Shown here piece by piece: positions 22,281-34,640 of a stretch of DNA of 64,000 nt. Location of the stretch: NCBI GenBank assembly GCA_015680685.1, contig MNCI01004504.1, forward strand, positions 218,801-282,800. Reading direction: 5' to 3'. Within the stretch, counting starts at the first letter, position 1; each line of letters begins with the position of its first letter. A program made the translations under genes and the position numbers. The notes beneath the pieces were generated by a model that was given only the letters and a program-made list of their open reading frames with translations, had not been told where the DNA came from and did not search any database. Source of the DNA: Gnetum montanum (lineage: Eukaryota > Streptophyta > Gnetopsida > Gnetales > Gnetaceae).

Positions 22281-22349
22281 CCAGGGGATTAATGAAGGTA
22301 ACAAGACATCCTAATAATATTATAAATACTATTATTATATATTATCTTA

Positions 22350-22485
22350 GGCTTAATGTTTTTAGTCTAGCTAGAAGGATACCACATGACATAACTTTTA
22401 TAACTTGATAATGCCCTCTAAAATCAAACCCATGACTTCAAGGTTTTAAATTAAGAATCTTATCACTAGGCTTACATCTGATAAT
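22350..22485 (-). mobile_element. Possible SINE-like copy 3, strongly decayed
   Basis: The minus strand reads GCCTAGTGATAAG (plus 22,459-22,471), then GGGTTTGATTTTA (plus 22,420-22,430 for the B-box core), then TCAAGTTATAAAAGTTATGTC. The order and spacing match the copies at 9.0 and 11.2 kb, but identity is lower. Confidence 0.35.
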
Positions 22486-22489
22486 GTGA

Positions 22490-24320
22490 ATTTTTTTTGA
22501 GCATAGCACAGTTGGCTTATCCATGGGAGAACATCTTTGTGAGATGACAACATGAGGGCAAACCCTTGTTTAGAAATAGGGGTTACAAGTATCCATTAGA
22601 ATCACAACATTGCTAAACCCATGACACAAGCACCTCACATACATAGTGGCCTCATTCATGGAAGCATATATTTGTGAGATGACAACATGAGGGCTAACCC
22701 TTTTTTAGGAACAGAGGATAGAACTATTCTTTAGGATGACAAAATTACTTAACCCATGATATAAGCACCACACACATAGTTGACCTCTTCTTGGAAGCAC
22801 ATCTTGGTTGAGATGATAACATGAGGGCTAACCCTTATTTAGTAACTAGGGATAGAATTATGCCTTAGGATCACAACATTTCTAAACCCATGACACAAGC
22901 ACCCCACACATAGTTGACTCATCCATGGAAGCACATCTTCATGAGATCATAACATAAGAACTAATCCTTGTTTAGGGATCAGGGATAGAACTATTTCTTA
23001 GGATCACAACATTGTTAAATCCCATAACACAAGCACCTCACACATAGTTGACTCATTCATGGAAGCACATCTTGTCTGAGATCACAACATGAGGGCTAAC
23101 CTTAGTTTAAAGATAGTGTTAGAACTATCTATTAGAATTACAACATTGTTAAACCCATGATACAAGCACCTCACATACACAATTAACTCACTTATGGGAG
23201 CACATCTTCACAAGATGACAACATGAGGCCTAACCTTTATTTAGGGATTAGAAATAGAACGATTCCTTAGGATCATATCATTACTAAACCCATCATATAA
23301 GCATCCCACACATAATTAACTTGTTCTTGGAAGCACATCCTAGCTAAGATTACAACATGAAGGCTAACCATAAACCTTGGTTTAAGGACCAGGGTTAGAA
23401 CTATTCATTAGAATCACAACATTGCTAAACCCATGACATAAGCACTTCACACATAGTTAACTAGTTCAAGGAAGTGAATATTCATGAAATGACAACATGG
23501 GAGGTAACCGTAGTTTAGGTATTAAGGTTAGAACTATCCATTAGAATCTCAACATTGCTAAACCCATGATGTAAGCACCTCACCCATAGTTGAGTCATCC
23601 ATGGGAGCACATATTTGTGAGATGATAATATAAGAGCTAACCTAGTTCAAGGAAAGGGGTTAGAAATGTCCATTAGAGTTACAACATTGCTAAACCATGA
23701 CACAAGCACCCCACATACAAAGTTAACTCATCCATGGGAGCACATCTTTGTGAGGTGACAACATAAGGGTTAACCCTAGTTCAAGGAAATAGATTAGAGT
23801 TGTCTATTAAAATCACAACATTGCTAAATCCATGACATAAGAACCTCACATACATAGTTGACTCATCCATGAAAGCACATCTTCATGAGATGAGAATATG
23901 AGGGCTAACCCTTATTTAGGAATTGAGGATAGAACTTTTCTGTAGGATCACAACATTACTAAACCCATGATACAAGCACCCCACACATATTTGACTTATT
24001 CTTGGGAGCACATCTTGACTAAGATCCTAACATGAAGGCTAACCCTAGTTCAAGGACTAGGGTTAGAACTATTCTTTAGAATAACAACATTGTTAAATTC
24101 ATGATACAAGCTACCCATATAAAATTGACTTGTCTAATGGAGTATATCTTCATGAGATGACAACATGAGGGCTAATCCTAGATCCTAGTTTAAGGACCAC
24201 AATTAGAACTATCCATTAGAATCACAACATTGCTAAATCCATGACATAAGAAAAACATACATAGTTACCTTATTTAAGGGAGGACATCCTTGTGAGATGA
24301 TAACATGAGGGCTACCTATA
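22490..24320. repeat. ~134-bp tandem repeat array, 14 units
   Basis: The anchor CAACATGAGGGCTAACC (or variant) occurs at 22,548, 22,683, 22,817, 22,950, 23,085, 23,219, 23,353, 23,493, 23,626, 23,759, 23,894, 24,028, 24,161 and 24,301. Spacing is 133-135 bases apart from two intervals of 140. Each unit has CATGGAAGCACATCTT, GTTAGAACTATCCATTAGAA, TCACAACATTGCTAAACCCATGA and AAGCACCTCAC. Units are well diverged, so this is an old satellite-like block. No coding frame crosses it. Confidence 0.95.
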
Positions 24321-27300
24321 ACAACCTTTTTAATTATTTATAAAATATATACATAACTAATAGAGGTGCCAAGAAAACTTGAGGATCTAGATTTAACCTT
24401 AATTTACTAACTTAAAAGCAAGCCATAAAATAGATAAAATTTTTAGTTAAGATCATAAATATGATAAAGCAATATAGTGCAATAAAATTCATAATAATTG
24501 TATATATAATTAAATAAAATTTATTTAGTGAAATAGAGAGATTTACACAACCACAAAAATATAGATGTCTAAAAGTTTTCCTAATTGCAACATAAAATAG
24601 TGTACAAAATAATGATCCCAATGATACTTGCTTTCATCTTAATTGGAAATGTGGAAATAATAATATTTAAGTTTATAATTTATCAAATAATTATTAAAAT
24701 TTAAAATAATAATTCATTAAAATAATAATATATAATAACTAATGTTAAATTTATCCCAAACATATAGCATGTGCTGAAATGAAAAATGTTCCTTACAATC
24801 TCACGATCGCAATGGCACACACAAAAAATTCATATTTTATTATTTATTTGCAAAATAGGTACATGGCTCAAATATCTAGGAAGGAAATAATATTTCTATT
24901 TTACAAAAATAAAAAATATACAAAAATTATTTTTCAAGTTAAGGGGGGATCCATCTTGTACAGAATTGGTCAATATTTCATTCCAAATCCCTCTTCCAAC
25001 ATCTTTGTATCTATGTAAGAGGAGTTATAACTTATCAAATAAGAAAGGTTATTTTATTTTCTTCTTCATGGAGCATAAAGGTTATGAGCCAAAAGTCTCA
25101 AAATATTGGCTTAGTAAAGGTTTCTAATAAAATATGCAAAATTGTTGCAAGGTCCAGAAATGGCACAAATTTTCCTAAAATCCAAATAAAATCCAAATAT
25201 CCAAAGCAAATATGCATTTTTAAAAATTATTTAATCCTTTAATATCCAAAGATTTTACAAATTATTTAGAAAAATAAAATAAATGTATTTTAATCAAGCA
25301 TCTCTAAAGGCTAAGTCTTGGTTACCCTCACTATCAAAGGACTCTTGGAATAATGTTACTACTATCATTGGATTAGCCTCATGATCCTAAAAGTGTCATT
25401 CATGATTGGGTCTTGGCAATAGTCTCACTATTAACATTCTCAATGGCTAAGAAATACATATCAATAGAAGGATAAGTCTTAAATATGCCTTATCGCATAC
25501 CACTTGACTCAACTACTTAGTGCCATGGTCTTAGCTAAATCTATAGCCTCACATGAACTTATGAATCAATATCTAGGGTAGGAAATCCATCACCACTACT
25601 ACATGCAAATCGTGGCATCTAAAAGATTTGCTACTCTCACTACCAACTTAGAAAAATCGATCACACAATTATTATTATTTTTATAAAGCTCAATAGTGAA
25701 AAATCTATAAAGCTCAAATTCCATAAAATTCTTGCAAAATCAAATTTATGCCATGAGTAGATCCCAAATATTCATAAAACATCCAAGGCAAGTTGGACAA
25801 TTTTTGCAATTTCCAAAACTCACCAAAAGGAAAAATATAGTACAAACAAGATTAAAATAATTTTTTTCAAAAAAAGGCCAAAATTACAAAAATTTTGTAG
25901 CATCTTAGCATATTAATTAAAATTTCAGAACAATAATAGAAGACTAGGAAGTAGAGAGAAGAGATAAAGAATTCATAGTAATAAAGGGCAGCAATATGAA
26001 AGGAAAATAAAATAAACTTCCTTACTTGTGTTGGCAAGGCTTCTAAAATTTTCTTATGTCTTCCTTTTTCACCTAATGCTCTTAATTGGTTTATTTCCTT
26101 TCTTAGCCTATTGCACCCGAAATCTTTCTTTAGACCATGATGAGATATATCTAGGGCCACTATCTATTTCTAAGGGGAAAAATGAAATAAATTGGACTCA
26201 AATAGACTTTAAAATAAAGAAGAAAGGATAAAAAAATGTCTTTCTAGAAAAACATGATAGAACATTGGTTTACAAAATGGTCATCACTAAACCGGAGATA
26301 GGAAAATGGTAGCAAAATCGAATGGTAGGTGAGGCGGTCAAGAAAAATGTGAAGAGAAAGAAAAGTAATATGCATTATATGTATATGATGTATATAATAC
26401 ATGCATATATGTTAAAACATATATGCTTTGTTGGATTAGCATGTAACGTGCATAACGACTATGTTCCCTAAAGGAATTTTGATTTTTTATTTTAATTTTA
26501 ATTTTTATCTTTTTCATAAGTCTATTTATAATTTTTTCCTTCCCTTAATACCCTCACATGTAAATGCTTATAACATGCACATCAGGACTCTAAATCAAAT
26601 ACCGTTTGAACCTATGAGTTTCTTATTACGTGTTCTATCAATTTGTATGCTAAAATATCATCTAAACATGACTTTTAATGGTCATCTAGTTCAAATGCCA
26701 AAACCTTTATGGTATTTTAACAAACTAGAAAATGTGACATCTTGAGAACTAGAACTCCAATTCTAGTGAACCAAGAGTCAAAATCTATGTTTTGGAATGT
26801 CTCAAACACATTGGTAAAGTTAGATTCTAGGTAGGACATCACCCCAAGGTACTTATTTAATGAAGCTAATTTATGTGATATTTAGTTATAATTAAAATAA
26901 ACTTTAAATCCTAGTTTAATAATAAAAGGAAATAAGGGATATGATCTTTGTAGGGTTGGGGTCTAAAATTGCCTCACGTTTCAACTATATCAAATAATAA
27001 TTATATTAATTTTATATAAATCACAATTATGCAAATCATTAATACTACTTTTATACAATCCTTGTCTTTGCCTTACAAATCTTGTAGAAAATTTTTTAAC
27101 TATAAATTCAGTGACTATTAACTTGTAAGAATAAGTCCATCTTTGAAAAACTAAAAATCTAATCCTACAAAAATTAAGAGAGATTTACTACAAAAAATAG
27201 AAAGTCTAACTTTGAAAAAGTTAAAGGGAATCCTCCAAAAAGTAAAAGGATAAGGATATTGTAGTTTTACTTAAAAATCTTGGAAGAAGTCATGGGAAAG

Positions 27301-28030
27301 GTTGTCAAAAAGTAAAGAACTCGCAATACCAAATGATCAGTGGTAAGAGTTATCTGAATATTTCATATTCCTTCTATCTTTGATGGAGAAGAAAGAAAGT
27401 TCTAGTTACTATTACCATTGAACAACCATTCTCCAAAAATTTCTACATGCCAATATTAAGTCTTTACTAAATCACTACAAGTCATAGTTATTTGAATATT
27501 TCATATTCCACTTATCGTTGAAGAAGATAATATGAAGTTTGAGGTACTATTACCACTAAAAAATTATTCTTTGGTATCTTTTTTATGTTTACTTAAACAT
27601 CATGATACATTTATCTCTGCTCATTTATTATATAAATCAAAAACATTTGAATATCCTAGTGAAATTTGTGATCTTTTAATATTTTCTTATACATTCATTT
27701 AGATAAATCTTTGCATTCTAATATGAACTATTACTTTTACTAAACCATATTTCCTCTTACACAATGGTTCTTCCTATCATTGTATATAAACATAAGCATT
27801 AATACACTCTACCCTGACATACTAACATGGAAAAAAGAAATGTAATTTTACTATATGTAGTACTAAATCATTTAAAGTTATTTGTCATTAAAGTGTACAT
27901 ATAAAAATGTACTATATATTTACATAATAGAGCATAAAAATTATTTTAGAAAATTGAGTAGTTTTGTACAACTGTAAGTAAATAGTAATTTACAAGTTCA
28001 TATAAACAAGCATCTACACATGTCAAATTT
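24321..28030. other. No gene recognised
   Basis: Very A+T-rich sequence with runs of A/T and only short frames on both strands. No transposon domain, terminal repeat or RNA gene could be identified in this 3.7-kb stretch. Confidence 0.5.
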
Positions 28031-28119
28031 TAGAGAGATTACAAAAAGAATGATTCATTAACATGAATGCAAACAATGGCTTAAGTTGCTTGATCATGCA
28101 TTATTGACTAGTTATAAAT

Positions 28120-28990
28120 TTAGGATTGTTCTTGGTTTTGCATGGTTAATAGGTTATGAGTAATGGAGGTTGCTTGGCCATGCATGATTCATTATGCATG
28201 ATACATTATTAACTATATTATTATTAATAAAATTTATATAAATACATAATTTTATGTATTGCATAGTGAATTGTATACTAATAACTATGTTTAATAGAAA
28301 CTAGGTTTCTATGTATTTCATAATTAACAAGTTATGAGTAATGGAGGTTTCTCATTCGAGCATGACTTGATATTTTCTATATAATGTTTAAGGGAAACTA
28401 GGTTTCTATGTATTACATGATTAACAAATTATGAGAAATGAAAGTTTCTTGACCATGCATGATTCACTCTGAATAATTTATTCTGAACTATATGCTATTT
28501 ATGAAAATTTCTATAAATACATAATTGTATGTATTGCACAGATAATTGTTTATTTATAACCTAGGTTGCTCAACCATGCATGATTGATTATGCATGATAT
28601 ATTGTTAATGATATAATAATTATGGAAATTTTTATAAATGCATAATTGTATGTATTTCATTGTGAATTTTACACCAATAACTATGCTTATTAGAATGTAT
28701 GTTTCTAGGTATTGCTTGATTAATAGGTTATGAATAATAGAGGTTGCTCATTTGACATGTTTTGATATTCTTTTTATATTGTTTAAGGGAAAATAGGTTT
28801 TTAGGTATTACATGATTAATACATTATGAGTAATGGACATTTCTCAATCATGCATGATTCATTATGGACAATTTACTATGAATTATATAATATTTATGAA
28901 AATTTCTATAAATACATAATTGTATGTATTGCATGATGAATTATCTATTGATAACTGAGGTTTCTCAAATGAGCATGATTTGATATGTTA
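28120..28990. repeat. Higher-order repeat, period ~396 bp, about 2.2 units
   Basis: The motif TTATGAGTAATGGAGGTTTCTC and relatives recurs. Matching positions 28,332/28,728 and 28,429/28,824 are 395-396 bases apart, and the GGTTGCTYRACCATGCATGATT pieces near 28,166 and 28,563 are about 397 apart. Within each unit there are sub-units with TTTCTATAAATACATAATTGTATGTATT and GTTTAAGGGAAACTAGGTTTC. It ends in TA-rich sequence at about 28,990. Confidence 0.8.
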
Positions 28991-29220
28991 TATTTTTATT
29001 TCTCATTGTATTATTTTGGTGATATATATTGAATTTTGTAGTTTTGATGATTTAGTTATTTACATATATTTCATGATTGAGTATGGGAGATATATTATCA
29101 TTCATGTAGTATATTGTGAGATAATATTGTATTATTATGTTCATTATTTTAAATTATTATAAGATTATTTAATTCTTATGGCAAGCAACTTATAATATTT
29201 TACTATTATTTTCATTGTAT

Positions 29221-31167
29221 AGGATGGAAATGAATCCTATTTGAAATGAGATACAAGTGAAACATGATATATTATTTGGACGAAATGTCATCTTAATATA
29301 TAGAGCCCAAATGAGAGATATTGTTGTTGATTCACAAAGACAATATATAATTGACTCTAGATATGGATTGGATGGCATGCACAACTATTCAATTGTTAGA
29401 CTTGATGATAATGAGATTGGTGTTTATGTATAATCAATTGATAAGGATTATGTATATGATATCCTAAATTCTTAGTACATTTTCTTTCTAAGTAGCAGTA
29501 TGCCACATTCTACAGAGGTAAATATTTGGGATGAAATTTAGTTTATCAATCCTATCAATAACAAGCCAATGCACCCTATTTGTAATGCATTCATAGAGAA
29601 GAGGATCATACAAAAGTAGGAGGAAGGATGATCATATTGATAATATAGGATAGGATGGATTATCATGAACTAGATCATCTTATCATCCTGATAATTTTAT
29701 ATCCATAATGTATGCTAATTTCTACAAGAAGAATTGTACGTAGAGTATTATAGTGGATGATATTAGGAAAACTTAGCAAATGCTGTCTATAATGAGTGAT
29801 AATGAAAAAGAGCATACATTATGCATGAATTTAAATCAAATCATGTAATCAATAATGGAAGTTGTATTATGAAGACAATGAAACAATTTGGGATTGAGAC
29901 TTTTAAGAAGGCTTAACATGCAATTCATGGTATTCCAAGTAATACATTCTACAATCACTTATGTAATTTCAAGGATGAACATGTCTGCTATGAACATGAA
30001 AACATAGAAAAGGCAAAGCCTAGATCAAGCAAGATTGTTGCAATGTTGTTGAGGAGATGGTTGACCAGTCATTGTTAGAATGTAGGTAGGTGATGAGAGA
30101 TGAAACATCTAAACTCATTAAAACATTACATATGAATATAAGTTATATATGACTATAAGTTAACACATTATACTAAATATAAATATAATTCAAATGTAAC
30201 TCTCAGTAGAAAGCATGATTTCTCAATTTGTAGAACTTTTCATACTTTGGACAAGAGAAAGAAATACAAAAAGGATCATTTGAAATAAGATGGAATTCAA
30301 AAGGAGCTACAGAACCATTATGATTACATAACTATGTGTAGGAACACATACTACATTCATTGGGATCTAACAGTTAGGAAGCTTGATAATTACTAAAGCA
30401 TCATTCATGATAGAATGGATAAGTCAAAAACTTCATTGCTAAAGATGTTAATCTTACTAAAGGATATTATCAAGAAGGAGAGGTTCCAAATCTCACTTAT
30501 AGGAATTATGGTAAAAGGAAGGGGATATAGAGGTTTTAGGAATTTTAGTCCATTTTATACATAAATGGGTTCATAATTTACCATATAATCTTTGTCAGAA
30601 TGGTTAATAGATTTGGAGGATGATCCCTTTAACATGTACAATGATAATAAAAATAGGCAATGCAATTCCAGGAGAAGCTAGTTTACAAAGGCACTACTCA
30701 ATCATTCTGAAATGATACATGGAGAATAGAATCAATTAAATTATTGATATCAAATTAGTCCAAGATCTAATTTTAATTCATTACCTACTACTCTCTTTTT
30801 ACAAATGGAGAACCATGGAGGAGATAACAAGAATAATTATGTTTTTCTTTATTTGTCCTTGCTTATTACAAGAAGAATTTTCAAGGTTATAGAGTTGAGC
30901 TTTCTTCCTCTAGGGCATATACATGAAGATATTGATGAAAGTTTTAGAATACTATTAATGGCTATTAGAAGAAAGGACCTTATTTCACTACCAAAGCTTA
31001 TGGAAATGTATCGTGTTATAGATGTAGGGACACCTCTTTTGATTTCCTTATTCTCTTTCCTACATATGGTTTTTGCAAGTTTTGAGATTTGTGGAGACAT
31101 CTTAGAGGCCAATGAAATGTCTTTTTTGAGATCTAGGATATCAAAGAAGATGTTTGCAATGTTCTAG
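29221..31167 (+). pseudogene. Decayed DUF7869-type transposase-like gene
   Basis: A plus-strand coding relic spread over several frames. The early part has GRNVILIYRAQMRDIVVDSQ. The middle has HAIHGIPSNTFYNHL and then KIVAMLLRRWL. The 3' part is an open frame of 120 codons (30,805-31,167) with MENHGGDNKNNYVFLYLSLL, FLPLGHIHEDIDESF and RRKDLISLPKLMEMYR. The D-N-(4)-DNKN block followed by a GHTHEDID-like block is typical of the DUF7869 family, whose members look like RNase H-fold transposases of mobile elements. Here the first DNC-type motif is degraded to ENH. Terminal inverted repeats were not found. Family call is from memory of the motifs and unverified. Confidence 0.55.
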
Positions 31168-31304
31168 AGACATTTGAGAACTTTAGGAAATGTCTAGGAT
31201 TTTTGACAGTTATCTCAAGTGAGACATCTCATAAGAGTGTAACATGTCTTACTTGAGTGTGAGATGTCTTAAGAAATGTTGAGACGTCTTAGGCTATTTG
31301 AGGT

Positions 31305-31440
31305 GCTTTCTGGAAAAGTTTTAGCCACTTTTGATAAATTTGAGGTGCTTCTAGCAAATTTGAGATGTTTTTTTTTAGCAAATTTTGAGGGGCTTTTTAG
31401 TAAATTTGAGACACTTTTAGCAAAATTAAGGCATTTCTGG
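31305..31440. repeat. Short degenerate repeat in the LTR-like leader
   Basis: AAATTTGAGGTGCTTYTAGCA occurs four to five times with small changes, near GAGATGTCTTA repeats at 31,215-31,290 and 31,495-31,520. A further copy (AAATTTGAGATGCTTCTAGC) appears beyond the primer site at about 32,310, which suggests local shuffling. Confidence 0.6.
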
Positions 31441-32226
31441 GGAGACATATCAATTGATAAATGCCAAGTGAGGCTACGATATCTTAGCCATGATGGAGAT
31501 GTCTTAGGCTAGGATAAGATGTCTAACCTACTAGCACTATTTTTTAGCAAGATGACCTAGTGAGCTTAGAGATGACTTGTATGGCCAGGGAAACTTCTAG
31601 AATTACTCATTCTATTTTAGGAAATAATCAAATTAATGGAAACAAAGATGAAAATAGCTAAATATCCTCAAGTTGAGCTAGGGATTTATTTATAGGTATC
31701 TTGTCTTCTATTTACTAATAACTATTAGTTTGTTTCATGCTTGTACCATCATGATAGGTCATGAGATGTCATGGAGAGATATCTTGGTGAGAACTCTTAC
31801 ATTGATGAAAGCTTAGTAAGAGTGTAATAGAGCACATTTCATGAGTCTATGTGTGGTTTCAGCTTTGAGATCAATGTGTGGTGTATTGGCCTATGTGTTC
31901 TTGTCTCTTATGTACTTGTGAGTTGAGATCCTAGTCCTGGGTTATGGGAGGAATTCTCTCTTGGTTATGTCTTGCATTGAAAAACACCATTGTATGGTTG
32001 TAGAGCCTCATGCTTTGTAGCATTGTTTGAGTGTTTTAAGAGGTTTTAGATGTTTTATGGATTTTGTGGGTTTTTTTTGGAACCTTGTTGTAATCTTCTC
32101 TTAATAATTGATGATAGCTAATTTTTTTTTTTGTTTTATAGCATATTATTTGTTTTTTCATAATATTTAGATTTAGTGGAATTGAAGATGATTTTCCATT
32201 GGAGTGAACTTACTCCAACTATAAAT

Positions 32227-32238
32227 TGGTATCAAAGC
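32227..32238 (+). other. Primer-binding site, tRNA-iMet type
   Basis: TGGTATCAAAGC differs by one base from TGGTATCAGAGC, the standard complement of plant initiator tRNA-Met used by many chromoviruses and Copia elements. It is placed between the LTR-like leader and the gag relic. Confidence 0.8.
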
Positions 32239-32508
32239 TTTATTGTTTAATTTTTATTCCTTATCCCTTCTTAGACATCATATGAAGTTGACAACACTTT
32301 TAAGTTGATAAATTTGAGATGCTTCTAGCAAAAAAAAATCCAAGGAGAAGGATAAGGGATCCAAATCAAAGAAGAAATCCAAGTCTAAATCTAAAGATAA
32401 GGATGGCAGCCATGACATGAAGAGAAAGAAGAGAGATAAGAAGGTAAGGCCAAGAAGGACCAAAGCAAGGGAGGCAAGGGTTAAGGCAACAACTCATCCA
32501 AGATTCAA

Positions 32509-32550
32509 TGCTTCAAGTGTGGAGAATGGGAACACAAGCAATGGGAATGT
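32509..32550 (+). other. Gag zinc knuckle, CX2CX4HX4C
   Basis: The frame reads CFKCGEWEHKQWEC, a canonical retroviral-type CCHC knuckle for RNA binding, after a Lys/Ser-rich low-complexity stretch. All four ligands are intact. Confidence 0.85.
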
Positions 32551-34640
32551 CTACTTCACAAGGTAGCCAAGAGCAAAGATGTGTAAATCATGGAGGTGGT
32601 GAAAACATCAAGCCAAGCTCTTCATAGAGTTAATTCTAATGCTTTCAATATTGAGAAAGTTTATGAATTTAATTCTTGTGCATTCATGGGGAATGTTAAT
32701 AGAGGAGGTAATATTGATAGAAAATTGTTGATTTGGATTGAAGCTAGATGTTTACTTAGTGGGGAATGGATTTATGTTTGGATTATCGGGGGAGCCTAAA
32801 AAAATTTCATTTCCTCTAGGATAGTTTCTAGATTAGGTTTGGTAACTAATCCTCATCTTAGACCCTATAAGGTACATTGGTTGTCTAGATATTTCTCTCA
32901 AGAGGTGAGGGAACAATGTATCAAAAAATTTTAAATTGAAAATTTTCATGATGTTGTGAAGTGTGATGTGCTTCCAATTGATTATGCTAATGTAATTCTT
33001 GGTAGACCTTGAAATTTTAACAATGGTTCTCAATTTTATGGATAAAGAAATGTATGGAGTGTAGCTACATCATATGGAATCCATGAGTTTATTCCCATGA
33101 TAGCTAAATAAGTGAGGCAGCAAAGCTCACTTAATGCTTTCTTAATCCTTTTAGGAGATAGGAAATATATTAAGGAATATGATGAAACAAGTTTTGGATT
33201 TTTTATATCAATGGTTTCTTTTAATCATGATGATGTATAGGTTGAACTTTCTATAGATGTTCTAGGCTTGAAGGATAAAATTTTCCAAGGTGTTGAAGAG
33301 TAAATTGGATGGATTGCCACCAATGAGAACTATACAACATCAAATTGACGTATCCTTGGTGCTACCATTCTAATTGAGAGTGATCATCAAATGATACCAA
33401 ATCAATAGGAAGAATTAAAAAGGCAAGTAGAGGAGTTACTTACAAATGGCCTCATGAGGGAATCCATTTCACCTTGTGCCATTTCAACAATGCTTGTGCT
33501 AAAGGAAAAGCACAAAAGTGAAAAAGCCAATGCAATGGTTGATGAATTATCTAGAATAAATGTGGTAGATTTCAACATACCTCATGTGGAAGGTATGAGT
33601 GATTTTGCTAATTTGTGTAAACCTAATGAATAGGAGGAACCATTGAGATTTGAAACTCCAACATAAAATCTTGAAGCTTTAAGCTTGATGAGATTGGACA
33701 ACCACATGTTGAAGATCAAGTTGAATGAAAGGTGGATAGTAGAAGCCATGAAGAGTTAAATAAGTATGAGCTTTATCTTGTTGATGGTTGTAATATACTC
33801 ATGTGATAACTAGTGTGTTGGATGCAAGTTGTTCACTTTAACTTGGTAGTTGTTTGTTCCATTGTAATGATGAGAATCATGATCATTGTGGTGACTGTGA
33901 TGAAGTTGTGAGTTATGTTATGAATAATGGAAGCAGTGTAAGTTTTAATATCATCATTAATAGGAGCAAGGCTAATAGTGGTAATATGTATATTTTTGTA
34001 TTTGATAATGATGGCTATAGTAGTAGTCATAATGAGAAGACCATTATTGATGTGGATGTTGACATTGATAGTGATAGAATTGATTGTCTTGATTGTGAAA
34101 TGGATGGATAGTGTGAAGGTAATCTATATTATGATTTTGGTGGTGGAGGAAGGATGAGTAATAGACTTCCTAATACCAAGAAGAAGAAGAATGCTAAATT
34201 TTCTTACCATCATTGTTTTCATGTTGCTATTAGTAAAAGTCTATTTAAGGTGAATTCTAGGTTTTTTTCCTAAGATGGTGGAAACCTTAAAGAGCCTTAA
34301 TGGGGAAGCTCAACCTAGTGTTAATTTTGTGTAAGGGACCTCCATGCACAAGTAAAATCAAATATTGAGAAGAAGGTTAAAGAGAGAGTCCTTAAGAGAA
34401 ATGAGGATAAACAAAAGCCAAAGTTTGCTATTGGTAACTTCGTTTGGGTGCATGTAAAGAAGAAGTAGTTCAAAGATGCTAACTTCTTCAAGCGAAAAGC
34501 TAAGAAGATGGTGCCTTTCAGAATTGAGACCAAGATTAATGATAATGATTTTAAAATTGATTTACAAAATGATGTTAGTATGTCTTTTTTATTTAATGTT
34601 TTAGATCTTGTGCACTATCATGGACTAGTTGGACTATGAA

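Larger units (their letters stand above)
15989..22285 (+). mobile_element. Full-length gag-only LTR retrotransposon with target duplication
   Basis: Complete outer structure: target duplication CCAGG at 15,989-15,993 and 22,281-22,285; 5' LTR 15,994-16,842; internal region 16,843-21,407; 3' LTR 21,408-22,280. LTRs begin TGATGAGT and end ACTCATCA, a perfect 8-base inverted terminus. The primer-binding site is tRNA-Asp-like, and a G-rich tract precedes the 3' LTR. The internal region holds a gag relic and a second ORF. No protease, RT, RNase H or integrase motif is visible, so it looks non-autonomous (TR-GAG-like), depending on pol supplied in trans. An assembly gap at 18,942-19,028 could hide sequence. 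LTR divergence and broken frames show it is not recent. Confidence 0.9.
31190..34640 (+). mobile_element. Deleted chromovirus (Ty3/gypsy): LTR-like leader, tRNA-Met PBS, gag end, protease, RT start, integrase end
   Basis: A leader with features of an LTR runs from about 31.2 kb to 32,220; its 5' terminus is unclear. The tRNA-iMet-type primer site follows at 32,227. The coding order then is: Lys-rich stretch and gag zinc knuckle (32,509-32,550); protease tail with ISSRIVSRLGL and VILGRP (about 32,800-33,010); RT start with ELKRQVEELLTNGLMRESIS (about 33,410-33,480); a direct jump to the RNase H/integrase linker HKSEKANAMVDELSR near 33,520; integrase C-terminus with GNFVWVHVKKK and TKINDNDF (about 34,400-34,620). 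The RT core, RNase H and integrase core are gone. A D/S/N-rich insert of unknown origin lies at 33,780-34,140. No 3' LTR was recognised. Confidence 0.75.

Noticed and set aside
25867-26160. Minus-strand 97-codon frame with CNRLRKEINQLRALGEKGRH and a GTAAGG after the coding-like part
   Set aside because: It could be a host exon with a 5' splice site, but only about 45 codons look protein-like, no flanking exon was recognised and no family is known to me. Too weak to list as a gene.
28980-29162. Tyr/Ile-rich 60-codon frame
   Set aside because: Translation of TA-rich repeat sequence.
33854-34111. 85-codon Asp/Ser/Asn-rich frame
   Set aside because: Low-complexity trinucleotide-like sequence inside a deleted chromovirus. 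No evidence that it is a gene.
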